Below are positions 44,457 to 53,500 of a stretch of 64,000 bases of DNA, one piece after another; position 1 is the stretch's first letter, and each line of letters starts with the position of its first letter. The translations under genes were made by a program, and so were the position numbers. The notes below the pieces were generated by a model. That model searched no databases, was not told the origin of the DNA, and saw nothing but the letters and a program-made list of their open reading frames with translations. The stretch is from Reyranella massiliensis 521 (GTDB lineage Bacteria; Pseudomonadota; Alphaproteobacteria; Reyranellales; Reyranellaceae), in the NCBI RefSeq assembly GCF_000312425.1, contig NZ_HE997181.1, forward strand, positions 257,002 through 321,001, written 5' to 3'.

Positions 44457-45876
44457 TGCCGTAGCCGGCAGCGGAAAGACGACGGCAATCGTCCAAACGG
44501 CAATTGAGCGGGCAATACAAGAAAAGCGGCCGGTGAACATTAGCCTGCCGACCAAGGAAGTTATCGAAGAAAAGTATCAGGATGCGCTGAGAATCGCGGA
44601 TGGCCGGATCAACGTGCGCAGGGTCCACGGAGACGTGCCTGGGTGCGAGAATGTAAGCGCCGGCCTCGACACTCTTCTGAAATCAATCGGCACCCATCGG
44701 CCTGCGCTGCTGTTCACGACACATAAGACGTTCAATGACTGCACAAACTGGATTGGCCGCAAAGACTGGACATTCTACGTCGATGAGCTGTTTGACCCGG
44801 TGCAGTGCGTGTCGCTCAAGCTGCCGCGCAACTATGCCGTCATCACCGATATCCTGGAGCTCGTTACTCCCTCCGAGATGTTCAGCGAAGTGCGTGTTGC
44901 CGGAAAGATGAGAAAGGCACTGGAGCAAATGCGCGATGGCCTGGATGACGTAGATCGCGTTGTCGGGGCGGTCACGAGCTGCCTGGCACTACCAGACAGA
45001 TGGAAGGTCTATGTCGAGTGCGAGAACTACAGGACCGTTCTCAGCGGCGTTGGAAGAACGAGCCTGGTCGATGAACGGGAAAAGGCAGCCGAGCTGAGGT
45101 TCTTGCTAGTGCAGCAGCCATGGTTCGAGAGGGAGGGGCTGGATGTCACAATGGCCAGTGCATGCTTCACCGATCGCCTGCTCTATAAACTATGGATCAA
45201 GGACGGCAACGAGTTCGTACTCGATGATGCAGTGATGTCAACTCTCCAAATGCACTCGCACAACGGGACTGGCATCGAGCTCCACTGTATGAACATCAGG
45301 CATTGGAGCACCTGGGTAAAGAATGGCGGACGATCCAGCAACGCATCGGATACGCCACAGCGGGAGCTGGAGAGGCTGATCAGGGCGCAGTTTGGTGATG
45401 ACCACTTCATCTTTTGCGCAAACAGCGGCTGGAAGGGCACACTTGGCCGGCACGCAAAGCAGATCAGCGTCGTCCAGCACGGGAAGAACGAGCACAGCCA
45501 CTACAGCAATGTAGCGTTCATGCCGAGTTTGCTGCCCGTCCCCGCGAAGTGGCGGTTCCTGAACTGGCTAGGCTTCACGGACGACGATATTCGCGGCGAG
45601 TACTATCATAGCAATGTCTATCAATCGATGTTTCGCAGTGCCGCGCGTCAGATAGACCGTCAGGAACGGGTGCGCGCCATATTGCCGGATAGGGCGGCCT
45701 GCGAGTATGTGCAGTCCAAGGCGCCCGGATCCGAAATTATCGAACATGAAGTGCTTGCGCCACGCAGAGGGCGCGGACGACCACGCAAGTTTGCCGATGC
45801 TGCCGAGGTCAAAGCCGCTAACGCCGCGAGAATGAGAAGAAAACGTGCTCAATCCGAGGGCTCAGCAGGTGTTTAA
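44437..45876 (+). CDS. P-loop helicase-like / replication protein
   Basis: A 479-aa protein. Walker A is AVAGSGKTTAIVQTA near the N-terminus, Walker B is WTFYVDELFDP, preceded by LLFTTHKTFND, a superfamily-1/2 helicase-like arrangement. A conserved C-terminal block follows (SGWKGTLGRHAKQISVVQHG). The tail RRGRGRPRKF is an AT-hook, then an Arg/Lys-rich end (ANAARMRRKRAQ). The family resembles replication proteins of phages and plasmids; this plus the adjacent inverted repeats suggests a replication module. Confidence 0.65.
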   Translation: MTIGMIDAVAGSGKTTAIVQTAIERAIQEKRPVNISLPTKEVIEEKYQDALRIADGRINVRRVHGDVPGCENVSAGLDTLLKSIGTHRPALLFTTHKTFNDCTNWIGRKDWTFYVDELFDPVQCVSLKLPRNYAVITDILELVTPSEMFSEVRVAGKMRKALEQMRDGLDDVDRVVGAVTSCLALPDRWKVYVECENYRTVLSGVGRTSLVDEREKAAELRFLLVQQPWFEREGLDVTMASACFTDRLLYKLWIKDGNEFVLDDAVMSTLQMHSHNGTGIELHCMNIRHWSTWVKNGGRSSNASDTPQRELERLIRAQFGDDHFIFCANSGWKGTLGRHAKQISVVQHGKNEHSHYSNVAFMPSLLPVPAKWRFLNWLGFTDDDIRGEYYHSNVYQSMFRSAARQIDRQERVRAILPDRAACEYVQSKAPGSEIIEHEVLAPRRGRGRPRKFADAAEVKAANAARMRRKRAQSEGSAGV

Positions 45877-46070
45877 GCATTCAATCGAGGGCGCCTAGTG
45901 TGGGGTTGGACGAACAACCTCAGTTAAGCAGGGCGCCAAAATTTGGTGCTGTGGAACCGTGGCAAAAAGTGAAGGCGGCGTGTGCGAAGGCCTGGTGCTT
46001 CAAAAACTACCCTCTGAAGAGAAGTTCGAAACCCTCCGCACACACCGCCCTCGGCTATGCTGATCTTGAG

Positions 46071-46649
46071 TTACTCAAGATGGGGGCGCCGCATCTTTCC
46101 CCATAGTAAAGCGCCACTCCAGTAGGCGGCAAAAGTATCGTGGACAATCTGAAGATCGGCTAACTCAAGGTGATACAGCTCCTTAAGGTAAACGCCGGCA
46201 TTGTCGTCGTTGGGCTGGGCAACCCAGATGAAGGCTCCCGTATTCAGTTCGTATGTGCTACCGAACTCTGCGCGAAGCAACAAACGCCAGGGATCGCAGT
46301 CGAAGGAGAAACACACCTCGTCTTGATCCATACCACTTTCATGCATGAAAGTGCTCGATAGGCGAATGCCGGCGCCATCGACATAAGCCTTCAAGATACC
46401 CTGCAATGTCACGAGCGTACCGGAGTCGTGACCATAGAGAGACGAATCTGAGCCCAAAGCGTGCAGCACATTCATCATCTTCGAGTACCAATCCACAGAA
46501 CCGCGCGGACCCACTACCTCACGAGCGGCCTCTTCTAGTTCAACCATTAGACCTTTGAAGAGTGGGTGTAGCTTTTCTTCGATGGCAGAAACGATATCTC
46601 TCTTCGTTTCGAGATAAGTGCCGATCCGATTTACCGTAATTGCAGTCAT
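46071..46649 (-). CDS. Hypothetical protein
   Basis: Unrecognised 192-aa protein, mainly helical at the N-terminus (YLETKRDIVSAIEEKLHPLF) with an acidic middle and the segment FSFDCDPWRLLLRAEFGSTY. It carries a perfect 20-bp DNA palindrome inside the coding sequence (46334-46353). It lies 93 bp downstream of the DpdA-like gene on the same strand and may be cotranscribed with it. Confidence 0.55.
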   Translation of the reverse strand: MTAITVNRIGTYLETKRDIVSAIEEKLHPLFKGLMVELEEAAREVVGPRGSVDWYSKMMNVLHALGSDSSLYGHDSGTLVTLQGILKAYVDGAGIRLSSTFMHESGMDQDEVCFSFDCDPWRLLLRAEFGSTYELNTGAFIWVAQPNDDNAGVYLKELYHLELADLQIVHDTFAAYWSGALLWGKMRRPHLE

Positions 46650-46742
46650 GACAATAACAACTCCAAAAAAAGCATTGAATTACTCAGAATGGTAGATAGG
46701 CCTCCGGCAGGTTGTTACTCGGCCGGAAGCCGTGCGCCGTTG

Positions 46743-48080
46743 TTAGTAGGCAGTCTCAAATGTTCGTTCGTCCTCATCGCCCGCGTCGTTGGCGATGTCG
46801 TAAACAAGCCCGTGCCGGAGGCGACTGAAGGTCGTTTGATGCGCCTGTAGGGTTTGCATGCTGCCCGAACCGATGACCTTCTCGATGGCTTCGACGGCTG
46901 CCCCGACAGAAGTCGCTATCGTGTGTTGGCGCGTGATCGCTTCTGCGTCAAAAACACGGTTCGCCATGGCTACGCCCCAGCATAGTGCCGCCAAATTGTG
47001 ATGAGCTAAGTAGTGGTAACTTTGAACATCCCGGTAACCGCTATGTGTGGGCGGCATGGAGACACAAAAGTCGCCCATCACCATTCTGTCCCCTAATGGA
47101 CTAGGCCACGGCCATCGCACGGGGGAGTTGACATACTGGACACCATTCGGTGCAGCCCGCGATGGCATCGTAATGAGGTTGTTCTTATCGAATCCTGGCA
47201 GAAAGTAGACTTGATTGAATGCCAGAAGTCGGAATGGACTGGACGTATCGAAGCTGATCCGAAGGTTCGGATTGATATGCTTGTTGATTGTCCGTTGGAG
47301 TGCGGTCAGTAGCACTGCAGTATCAAGTTCAGCTGTACCCAGCACGTGGATCCAGCTTTTGGATTGAAGCTGGCCCTCGTCAGCCATCTGCAGGATGCGC
47401 TTGCAGAAATGGTACATGCTATGGCGGAGCTTGCCAGCAAATGCCCAGCCCTCGAACTCATACTGCTTAACGGCATCGTACCACTGGTCGCTTTCAGCTG
47501 GATCATTACCCTGCAAAACATTCAGCAGCTTTACCTTTCCGGGTGATCGGTTGCGCCGAAAGAATGCTAAGTGACCGAGTGTCGTGCTGAGGCAATCTTG
47601 GAACGAGCTGAATGCGTAGTTGGGGTTCGAAAGCGGCCCCGTTGGGACGTCCAGCGTCATTGCATAGTCAGCGTGCCGCTCCATCCAACGCAGGATTGCC
47701 AAACGATCGCCATCGCCACCAATTCGAAGTCGGCCACTAGCGATTTGGTAGCCGCCAGAATCGCAGATAAGGAGTGTGTTCTTTCGATCGCGTGTCGTGA
47801 TGATGCAGGGGGCCTTTTGATTAAGGGCTTGCCCAGCTGAACTCATCACATGGCTGACTCGGAACAGCCTGTTGTTGGGATCGAGAAAGTTCAAATCAGC
47901 GACGTGCAGTCCGGCCGGCAGCTTCCTTGTAAAGTTCGTTTGCGAGTGCACGTCCCGCGAATATCCTGGCGTTACAGACGGAACATAGATTGCTTGATCC
48001 TTGGGCGTTGGATCGATGGCGATGTGGTTGGGGACGATTGGGTAATGCCCGCTGGCGGGGCAGTGCATTAGCGTATCCAT
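46743..48080 (-). CDS. DpdA-like (TGT-family) transglycosylase, putative DNA 7-deazaguanine insertion
   Basis: A 445-aa protein with the tRNA-guanine transglycosylase fold. LLICDSGGYQIASGRL carries the DSGGF/Y-Q signature with the general base Asp; a later LRISFDTSSPFRLLAFN supplies the probable nucleophile Asp in the D-T/S-S-P form seen in DpdA-type enzymes rather than in Tgt. EGWAFAGKLRHS matches the substrate loop. The Cys-X-Cys...His zinc site of Tgt is not seen. It probably exchanges guanine in DNA for a queuosine precursor made by the host. Confidence 0.72.
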   Translation of the reverse strand: MDTLMHCPASGHYPIVPNHIAIDPTPKDQAIYVPSVTPGYSRDVHSQTNFTRKLPAGLHVADLNFLDPNNRLFRVSHVMSSAGQALNQKAPCIITTRDRKNTLLICDSGGYQIASGRLRIGGDGDRLAILRWMERHADYAMTLDVPTGPLSNPNYAFSSFQDCLSTTLGHLAFFRRNRSPGKVKLLNVLQGNDPAESDQWYDAVKQYEFEGWAFAGKLRHSMYHFCKRILQMADEGQLQSKSWIHVLGTAELDTAVLLTALQRTINKHINPNLRISFDTSSPFRLLAFNQVYFLPGFDKNNLITMPSRAAPNGVQYVNSPVRWPWPSPLGDRMVMGDFCVSMPPTHSGYRDVQSYHYLAHHNLAALCWGVAMANRVFDAEAITRQHTIATSVGAAVEAIEKVIGSGSMQTLQAHQTTFSRLRHGLVYDIANDAGDEDERTFETAY

Positions 48081-48150
48081 GATAGATGTGTCCTCAGAGA
48101 AGAGCGGGAGAAGAAAGAGAAGGGGGCACTAAGGCCCCCTTCCTTGACGC

Positions 48151-49827
48151 TTAGGCGGCTAGCGGGGCTACGGCAGGAGGCGTCATGGCGACTAGGCGCT
48201 TCGTCTCCAGATCGCCATTACGGTTAACGGTGGGCTGGTAGATCTTGTACGTGCCGAGGTGGTCGGACCATGACACGCGAAGCATTCCCCCGACATCTCC
48301 GGATAATTTGAACGCGGTTGCTTTCTGATCTTTGAGCTTGCGCATAAGTGTGAGAGCGTCGCGAGGTCGGAACTTCAGTGCAACGGGAGATGCGACTGTA
48401 CCTGTTGTCGGAAGAGCGAGATCAGTGTCAGCTTCCATAGAGTATCGGAGCGCATCCTGAGTGAATGTCAGCGTGATCTCCTTTCTCGAATGCCGCTTGG
48501 ATACGCGCGTTGTTTTCGTAGACTTGGGAGCACTCCTCTCCATTTTTTCCCACACCACCAGACGTTCGTTGAGTAGCTTTGCAATGTCCGCGGCCTTGAC
48601 GTCGATCGAGAAGCTGGCGACGAAGCCGTCGGTTGTGAGCGGCTTATGGGTGTGATTGGCTATCGGTTGCCAAGTATAGGTATTGGCGTCACCTACTTCT
48701 GGCGTCGTCGTCCATGTGAGCGAACCGCGCGTTGCATCAACGTTGGCGCTGAGAGTTACTAGCGCACGGGTGCTTCGACCCCGAAGCACTTCCGCGAGCA
48801 CCTTATGATCGTGTCGTTGCATGACCATGCACTGCGTTGGAGCGTCGAGCTTGATCTGAGCAGACGTAGGCTGCGCTTCGAGTACGACGCTGGCGTCAGC
48901 ATGACGAGCCGATGCCCCGAGGATGACGGTGTTGCCCACCGCGGCAAGCGTGAGGACACGCTCTTCCTTGAGCGGCTTTCCAGCGGAAATGCCGTCTTCC
49001 TTGTGTCGAGTAGCCCGTCCTTCGGTGACGAGGTCAGCAAGTTCGAGCACTTGCGCAACAAAGGCCGTAGTTTCCGGCACCTTAGGCCCAAGATCTTCTT
49101 CGAACAGCCATAGCACGTGGTCCGCTCCCTCGGTGGGCAGTGGTACAGTGCTGACAACTTCGACTTTGCCATTATTGCTTCGGCCCAAGGACACGACCAG
49201 TTTGTCGGCTCCGTCAATCGCGGTTGAATAGGTGCTTACGGATGGACTACTCGTCGCAGAGGCCTTGATCTGAGTAAGTACCTTCTTGGCAAGCTCCTGA
49301 TTGTCATTGGCCGCAGGCTTGGGTTGCTTACCGCGCTTCAGGGACAATACTTCCTCAAATCCGCCGGCCGCGTTGATCGCGTCGGTGATCTCGGACACCG
49401 CGTGAATCTGTCGATCCTTGAATTTCCAATCGGCCCATTCGATTACAGTTGAGTATCGCGAAACGAGCGACGCTTGTGATACTTGCTGAAAGTTAAAGAC
49501 GAACTTGATCCACTTCGTGAAGCGAGCAGCGGTTTCCTTCATGTCGACACGGACCAAGCGCTCCTTGCTCTTTGCCTTGCGAAATTCTTCGTTGCGCTGA
49601 TCAATCGCTAGATTCCGCTTGGCAATCTCGGCGTCGGCCCACGCTTTCGCCTTCGGCGTTGCATTCGGGCCCTGCGCGGCGCGCCAGGCCAGCAAGGCAT
49701 GGGCGACGGCCTCGGCGGCTTGGCCCTTTGAAGTGTTGTGGCAGCTGATGGCTGCATCGATGTCACGCTGGATCGCGTCAGCGGTGACAGTCTGAGTAGC
49801 GCGGCTGTTTGAGTTTGGCTTAGTCAT
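48151..49827 (-). CDS. Hypothetical protein, possible sliding-clamp-like C-terminus
   Basis: A ~558-aa protein. The N-terminal ~180 residues are charged and helical (RQTQTVTADAI-like start, then LLAWRAAQGPNATPKAKAWA). The C-terminal half is beta-rich; LKFRPRDALTLMRKLKDQKA followed by FKLSGDVGGMLRVSW and a strand-rich end recalls a beta-clamp domain, but the likeness is weak. Start 49827 is chosen because GGAG lies just upstream; the frame is open to 49935. It is 70 bp upstream of the DpdA-like gene. Confidence 0.5.
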   Translation of the reverse strand: MTKPNSNSRATQTVTADAIQRDIDAAISCHNTSKGQAAEAVAHALLAWRAAQGPNATPKAKAWADAEIAKRNLAIDQRNEEFRKAKSKERLVRVDMKETAARFTKWIKFVFNFQQVSQASLVSRYSTVIEWADWKFKDRQIHAVSEITDAINAAGGFEEVLSLKRGKQPKPAANDNQELAKKVLTQIKASATSSPSVSTYSTAIDGADKLVVSLGRSNNGKVEVVSTVPLPTEGADHVLWLFEEDLGPKVPETTAFVAQVLELADLVTEGRATRHKEDGISAGKPLKEERVLTLAAVGNTVILGASARHADASVVLEAQPTSAQIKLDAPTQCMVMQRHDHKVLAEVLRGRSTRALVTLSANVDATRGSLTWTTTPEVGDANTYTWQPIANHTHKPLTTDGFVASFSIDVKAADIAKLLNERLVVWEKMERSAPKSTKTTRVSKRHSRKEITLTFTQDALRYSMEADTDLALPTTGTVASPVALKFRPRDALTLMRKLKDQKATAFKLSGDVGGMLRVSWSDHLGTYKIYQPTVNRNGDLETKRLVAMTPPAVAPLAA

Positions 49828-49972
49828 AGTCAACGTCTCCATTGCAAGTGACGGCACGGAATTGTGCCGACGGTGCGGGATTGGCCCGTTCACCCAGTCG
49901 CAAGGATACGGGGTGCTATCTGAATTGATGCCCACTGTGTTTGTAGTGAGGTATTTGGGTTAACATCCGAAC

Positions 49973-50917
49973 ATGACTAAGCTTGGATCCCGAGCGGCGC
50001 TTCTATTGAGTCAGCGTCGGCATGAACGCGCGATTGGCGCTGACTGGCGATATTCTCAGTTCTTCAATTTTCTGCAGGTCAGCCCTAGTTATCGGCTGGC
50101 CCGCCTCCTCAGGATGGGAGTGTTGAAGCGGAAATCTGTCGATCTACCGAGAGATTTCGATCTCGTGGAGCAAACGTACTCGGCGTTTGGAGATGTATCG
50201 CGGACGTACTTTTGGGAGTGGTGGATCGCCACCGCCCAGTTTCAGTTTGGGGTCAACGTGAAGTCCGAACCCAAGGTTCTCTTACGCATGGGGCGTCGAG
50301 ATACGGTGGACGATGATCACTTACAAGCAGTTCAAGCGGCAGCAGCTGACTGGCTTGAAGTAGATCGGCCGGCGCAAGGCAAAGCGGCCTTTGTTATCGC
50401 GGCGTTGCCGATCGTGAATGATAAGGCAACGATGCAAAGGATGGTCCGGATGCTGTTGAAAGCGGCCTCGGAGGCATTTGAACAACCGACTGCCGTTGCG
50501 CCTTTTCGGCTCATTCGCAATAAGCTTCGTAAACAAACAGTCGACAACGCGCGGAAGATTGTGCGGGCCCGCGCCGCTTTACCGAGTGCTCGCCTCTTCG
50601 TTATCGGCAATAGAGCGAAAGTCTCGCGCGCTCATTTGGCGACTGAAGGCGTTCCGCGCTCGGCCGACCGCCACATGCGAAGACTGAATGAAATAATGAC
50701 GAGTCGACAACTCCATCGTGCCTATCTTCTCGCTGAGAATGCGGCGCGAGGGAAGTTTCCATCCCTCGATCCCTTGGCCCCAGACATTCGGCGCCCGAAG
50801 TTCGACTTCAAGGTCTTGAATAGCGAGTACAAGAGCTATCTGAGATGGCTGGAGCAGCAGAAGGCCGAAACGGGCAAATTACTGCAACGTCTTCGTACGT
50901 CTGCGGCCAGGGCCTGA
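49973..50917 (+). CDS. Hypothetical protein, divergent from the DpdA operon
   Basis: Unrecognised 314-aa basic protein with long helical stretches (YFWEWWIATAQFQFGVNVKS, MVRMLLKAASEAFEQP, RSADRHMRRLNEIMTSRQ, YLRWLEQQKAETGKLLQRL). There is no signal peptide and no enzyme motif. It is divergent from the 48151-49827 gene with 145 bp between starts, so they may share regulation. Confidence 0.55.
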   Translation: MTKLGSRAALLLSQRRHERAIGADWRYSQFFNFLQVSPSYRLARLLRMGVLKRKSVDLPRDFDLVEQTYSAFGDVSRTYFWEWWIATAQFQFGVNVKSEPKVLLRMGRRDTVDDDHLQAVQAAAADWLEVDRPAQGKAAFVIAALPIVNDKATMQRMVRMLLKAASEAFEQPTAVAPFRLIRNKLRKQTVDNARKIVRARAALPSARLFVIGNRAKVSRAHLATEGVPRSADRHMRRLNEIMTSRQLHRAYLLAENAARGKFPSLDPLAPDIRRPKFDFKVLNSEYKSYLRWLEQQKAETGKLLQRLRTSAARA

Positions 50918-51145
50918 TATTCGTTTCATAGCGGGACACCGAGAATCACGACACCGCGCCTGTCGACGACCGGGTTCGACATTAGAGAAGCTAGCAATTT
51001 CGAAGTCGGACGCGGCCGATTTAGTGGGTGAGCCGTTCATTGGGGCCAGTATTTCGATCATTTGCCGTAGCTGCGGAGATTGACCTTTCTGATTTCGGTA
51101 GGCTTCAGTGCAGATTGTCGATCTGAGCTGAGGTGAAGGGGATAG

Positions 51146-51475
51146 ATGTTGAAGAAGTACAATACTGATTGGACAGGAATCAGGCTTACGGATCCGAAAG
51201 CAACAGTTATCGAGTGGGGGCCAGCTACGCCGGGGGCGCGGTGTATCTACGTTCCGAAAGCGACAATACGGCGGGCAGTTGTCGAGGGAGGGGTGTTCCA
51301 GCTGGACGACATTGAAAATCCAATACGCATACTGCGGGGTAAGCAGCGCGCGGTCGTCCGCTGCCTATGGTATGGGCGAAAGCCATTGGTCACATGGATG
51401 CATCTAACGCTCCTCAGCAAGTACGAAGAGCGGAAAAACTATCGGGGCAAGGTGGTGACCAATATCGCTAGGTGA
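51146..51475 (+). CDS. Small hypothetical protein
   Basis: Unrecognised 109-aa basic protein (YNTDWTGIRLTDPKATVIEW, RGKQRAVVRCLWYGRKPLVT). Start ATG 51146 follows AGGGGATAG. It contains one Cys and no membrane segment. It is the last plus-strand gene before a convergent minus-strand operon. Confidence 0.5.
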   Translation: MLKKYNTDWTGIRLTDPKATVIEWGPATPGARCIYVPKATIRRAVVEGGVFQLDDIENPIRILRGKQRAVVRCLWYGRKPLVTWMHLTLLSKYEERKNYRGKVVTNIAR

Positions 51476-51538
51476 ACTAGGTGCCAGAGGACGCGGTGAA
51501 AGACTGATTGGGCGCTGAGGGACGCAACGGAGAGACGA

Positions 51539-52006
51539 CTAACGCCTAATGTAGTCGTGACACCGTAAGACGCCGTCCATCACGACGCAGCGTGTCTCGA
51601 CGGTTGGCAGGGAATGACCAGGAGCGGCCGGGGGCGTTGACGTTCCCGGCTCTGTCCGTTGACCCTGAAACAGCCTGACGCAGACGTTTAGATCCTTACA
51701 ACGGTGGTAGTCGTCCCAGTCCTGCTTGGTCATGGTGTCGAAAGCGCCAAGATGTGCTTCCAGCTTGGCTGCTTCCGCCTTGGTGCGTCTGGCCGCGATA
51801 CCCTTGTCGGGCGGCTGATCCAAGGGCCAACTGCCATCGAAGCTGATCAGCTGCAGCCATGCCAGGAAAAACATGTACATACCGAGGCTGAAGAAGGCAT
51901 TGCGCCCCCAGCGCCATGCACCCGGCAGTCCGAGGACCAATCCCGTGCAACCGCCAAGAACGGTAATCCCCCCACCGGCAACCACGAGCTCCGAGACCGT
52001 GTACAT
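51539..52006 (-). CDS. Hypothetical membrane protein (operon gene 4)
   Basis: A 155-aa protein with two membrane segments near the N-terminus (VVAGGGITVLGGCTGLVLG, FFSLGMYMFFLAWLQLI), then a ~95-residue polar domain rich in charged residues and ending in a Cys-containing segment (VETRCVVMDGVLRCHDYIRR). It lies 6 bp after the stop of the 52013-52150 small membrane ORF and ends a four-gene operon of exported or membrane proteins. Confidence 0.6.
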   Translation of the reverse strand: MYTVSELVVAGGGITVLGGCTGLVLGLPGAWRWGRNAFFSLGMYMFFLAWLQLISFDGSWPLDQPPDKGIAARRTKAEAAKLEAHLGAFDTMTKQDWDDYHRCKDLNVCVRLFQGQRTEPGTSTPPAAPGHSLPTVETRCVVMDGVLRCHDYIRR

Positions 52007-52012
52007 GGTGGT

Positions 52013-52150
52013 CTAGAAGCCCAGACCGAGCAGCTTGAGAATGCCGCTGCCCGCAAACAAGACGGTCCAGAAGAGGAGTGGGTATCGCCAGTCCAACAGC
52101 TCGACGAGCAGGACTGGAATTCCAAGCAGCAGGACCGCGAAGAGCACCAC
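52013..52150 (-). CDS. Small two-TM membrane protein (operon gene 3)
   Basis: A 45-aa ORF missed by length cut-offs: VLFAVLLLGIPVLLVELLDW then RYPLLFWTVLFAGSGILKLL and a stop. The start is GTG 52150 or 52147; the frame is closed by a stop upstream. It fits exactly between the stop of the exported 116-aa protein (52161) and the start of the next gene (52006), which supports it as a real gene. Confidence 0.5.
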   Translation of the reverse strand: MVLFAVLLLGIPVLLVELLDWRYPLLFWTVLFAGSGILKLLGLGF

Positions 52151-52160
52151 CGATCGTGGC

Positions 52161-52511
52161 TTAGCAGGACTTCAGCTGCATGAAATGAGTCACGCCCGTG
52201 CGGTTGTTGGCGGCCGTGCCCTCCAGCGCGCTTCCTTTACGGGTCAGCGTCCAGCTGATGTTGCCGATCCGTGCACGGAAGACACCATCGGCAATGACGC
52301 CTGTGATCGGTTCGTCCAGTTGTGTCGGCAAGCCATTGTAATTGTAGTGGCCTGTGGCTGCCTGCCCGTCGACACGGTGAATGTCGAGCTTGGAAAGGGA
52401 GCCACCCGGCGCAAGGGCGCACCACGAGCCGATGAAGGGGCTTGGTGTTTGAGCAGAGGCTGAAACTATCAGCCACAGCATGATGGTTGATGTAGAAAGA
52501 GCGAGTTTCAT
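52161..52511 (-). CDS. Small exported hypothetical protein (operon gene 2)
   Basis: A 116-aa protein with a clear signal peptide (KLALSTSTIMLWLIVSASAQ, cut after SASA). The mature part is beta-rich (SPFIGSWCALAPGGSLSKL, FRARIGNISWTLTRKGSALE) with two Cys (one at the very end) that may pair in the periplasm. It resembles a lipocalin-like small fold in pattern only. Its start lies 15 bp beyond the stop of gene 1. Confidence 0.6.
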   Translation of the reverse strand: MKLALSTSTIMLWLIVSASAQTPSPFIGSWCALAPGGSLSKLDIHRVDGQAATGHYNYNGLPTQLDEPITGVIADGVFRARIGNISWTLTRKGSALEGTAANNRTGVTHFMQLKSC

Positions 52512-52525
52512 GTCAGCCGCGCGAT

Positions 52526-53074
52526 CTATTGAGCGGCGGCAGTGCTGACTGGATTGGGAACCTCGGCCCCATCTGCGGGGAGCGGAGTGATCAAGACCTT
52601 GAGTAGCTCAACATTCGCCCCACTGAATTGAAGAACAATTGGTCCTGCCGTCAGCTGCACATCAAAGTTGTGGCTAATGCCAGGACAGTCTTGATCCTCT
52701 CGAACTTCTTTGACGGGTTGGCGAACGTTCTCCTGGATGACATCGAATTGGGCATTGGCCGACAGAGCAACCCGATATCTTGCGGTGGGGCCGTACTCGA
52801 TAGCGAGGACAGCTCCCATGCCAGCATCGTGATCGTTGGGGGATTTGTAGGGGTAAACGACGCTCTTTGCCGGCTTTAGCTTGACCGCGAAGGCTCCAAA
52901 GGACGGGAGAACCTGTCCTGTCTCGAAGGTGGGCATCGGGTCGGCAAGCAAGTCGATCTCCGTGCTCAAGGGCGTAACGGCATAACGCTGACAGGATGGT
53001 GCAGTCTGAGCGTTGATGCCTGGTGAAAAGGCCATCACAACAAGCGAAACACCAATGCCGAGTGTTGATTTCAT
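52526..53074 (-). CDS. Exported hypothetical protein (operon gene 1)
   Basis: A ~182-aa protein with a signal peptide (KSTLGIGVSLVVMAFSPGIN, cut near NAQ). The mature part has APSCQRYAVTPLSTEIDLLA and DQDCPGISHNFDVQLTAG. Start 53074 is preferred to 53113 because the signal peptide begins there. The AT-rich 53114-53156 spacer separates it from the divergent XRE gene, which may regulate the operon. Confidence 0.6.
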   Translation of the reverse strand: MKSTLGIGVSLVVMAFSPGINAQTAPSCQRYAVTPLSTEIDLLADPMPTFETGQVLPSFGAFAVKLKPAKSVVYPYKSPNDHDAGMGAVLAIEYGPTARYRVALSANAQFDVIQENVRQPVKEVREDQDCPGISHNFDVQLTAGPIVLQFSGANVELLKVLITPLPADGAEVPNPVSTAAAQ

Positions 53075-53156
53075 TGGAAGTAGTGCCCCCTCGAGGATAT
53101 TAATAAGAAACATATATATTCTGTAATAAAGGTGAGCAACCTGTTGCCTTCACTGG

Positions 53157-53450
53157 ATGAAGGCGAGGAGGATTGTCGGCTGGAATTTGCGACGCTTGCG
53201 CGTTAGCAAGCTGCTGACGATTGAGGACCTTGCCGACGCAGCCGACAGCCATCCTGTTTACTTGGCACGCCTGGAACGTGGTGAGGTCAATGTGAGTGTT
53301 GACCGACTGGAACGGTTGTCTAAAGCATTGGGGATTCGATTGGCGGATTTAGTCGTAGAGCCAGCTCCAGGGGAGAAGCCACCAAGGCCACTACCGGCCG
53401 GTCGGCGACCCTCCAAAATTCGTTCAAAGAAGAAGCCCGCAGCCCGCTAG
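53157..53450 (+). CDS. XRE-family helix-turn-helix regulator
   Basis: A 97-aa Cro/C1-type DNA-binding protein. The HTH occupies about residues 6-65 (NLRRLRVSKLLTIEDLADAA, YLARLERGEVNVSVDRLERL, SKALGIRLADLVV); the tail is Pro/Lys-rich and disordered (GRRPSKIRSKKKPAAR). It is divergent from the exported-protein operon, the probable target. Confidence 0.85.
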   Translation: MKARRIVGWNLRRLRVSKLLTIEDLADAADSHPVYLARLERGEVNVSVDRLERLSKALGIRLADLVVEPAPGEKPPRPLPAGRRPSKIRSKKKPAAR

Positions 53451-53500
53451 ACAAGCCGGCTGGGACGGCATTGAGTTTAAGAAGGTAATAAGGGCCACGA

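Noticed and set aside
45900..46106. 68-codon ORF after the helicase-like gene
   Set aside because: Overlaps the 3' end of the convergent 46071-46649 gene and shows no coding signature.
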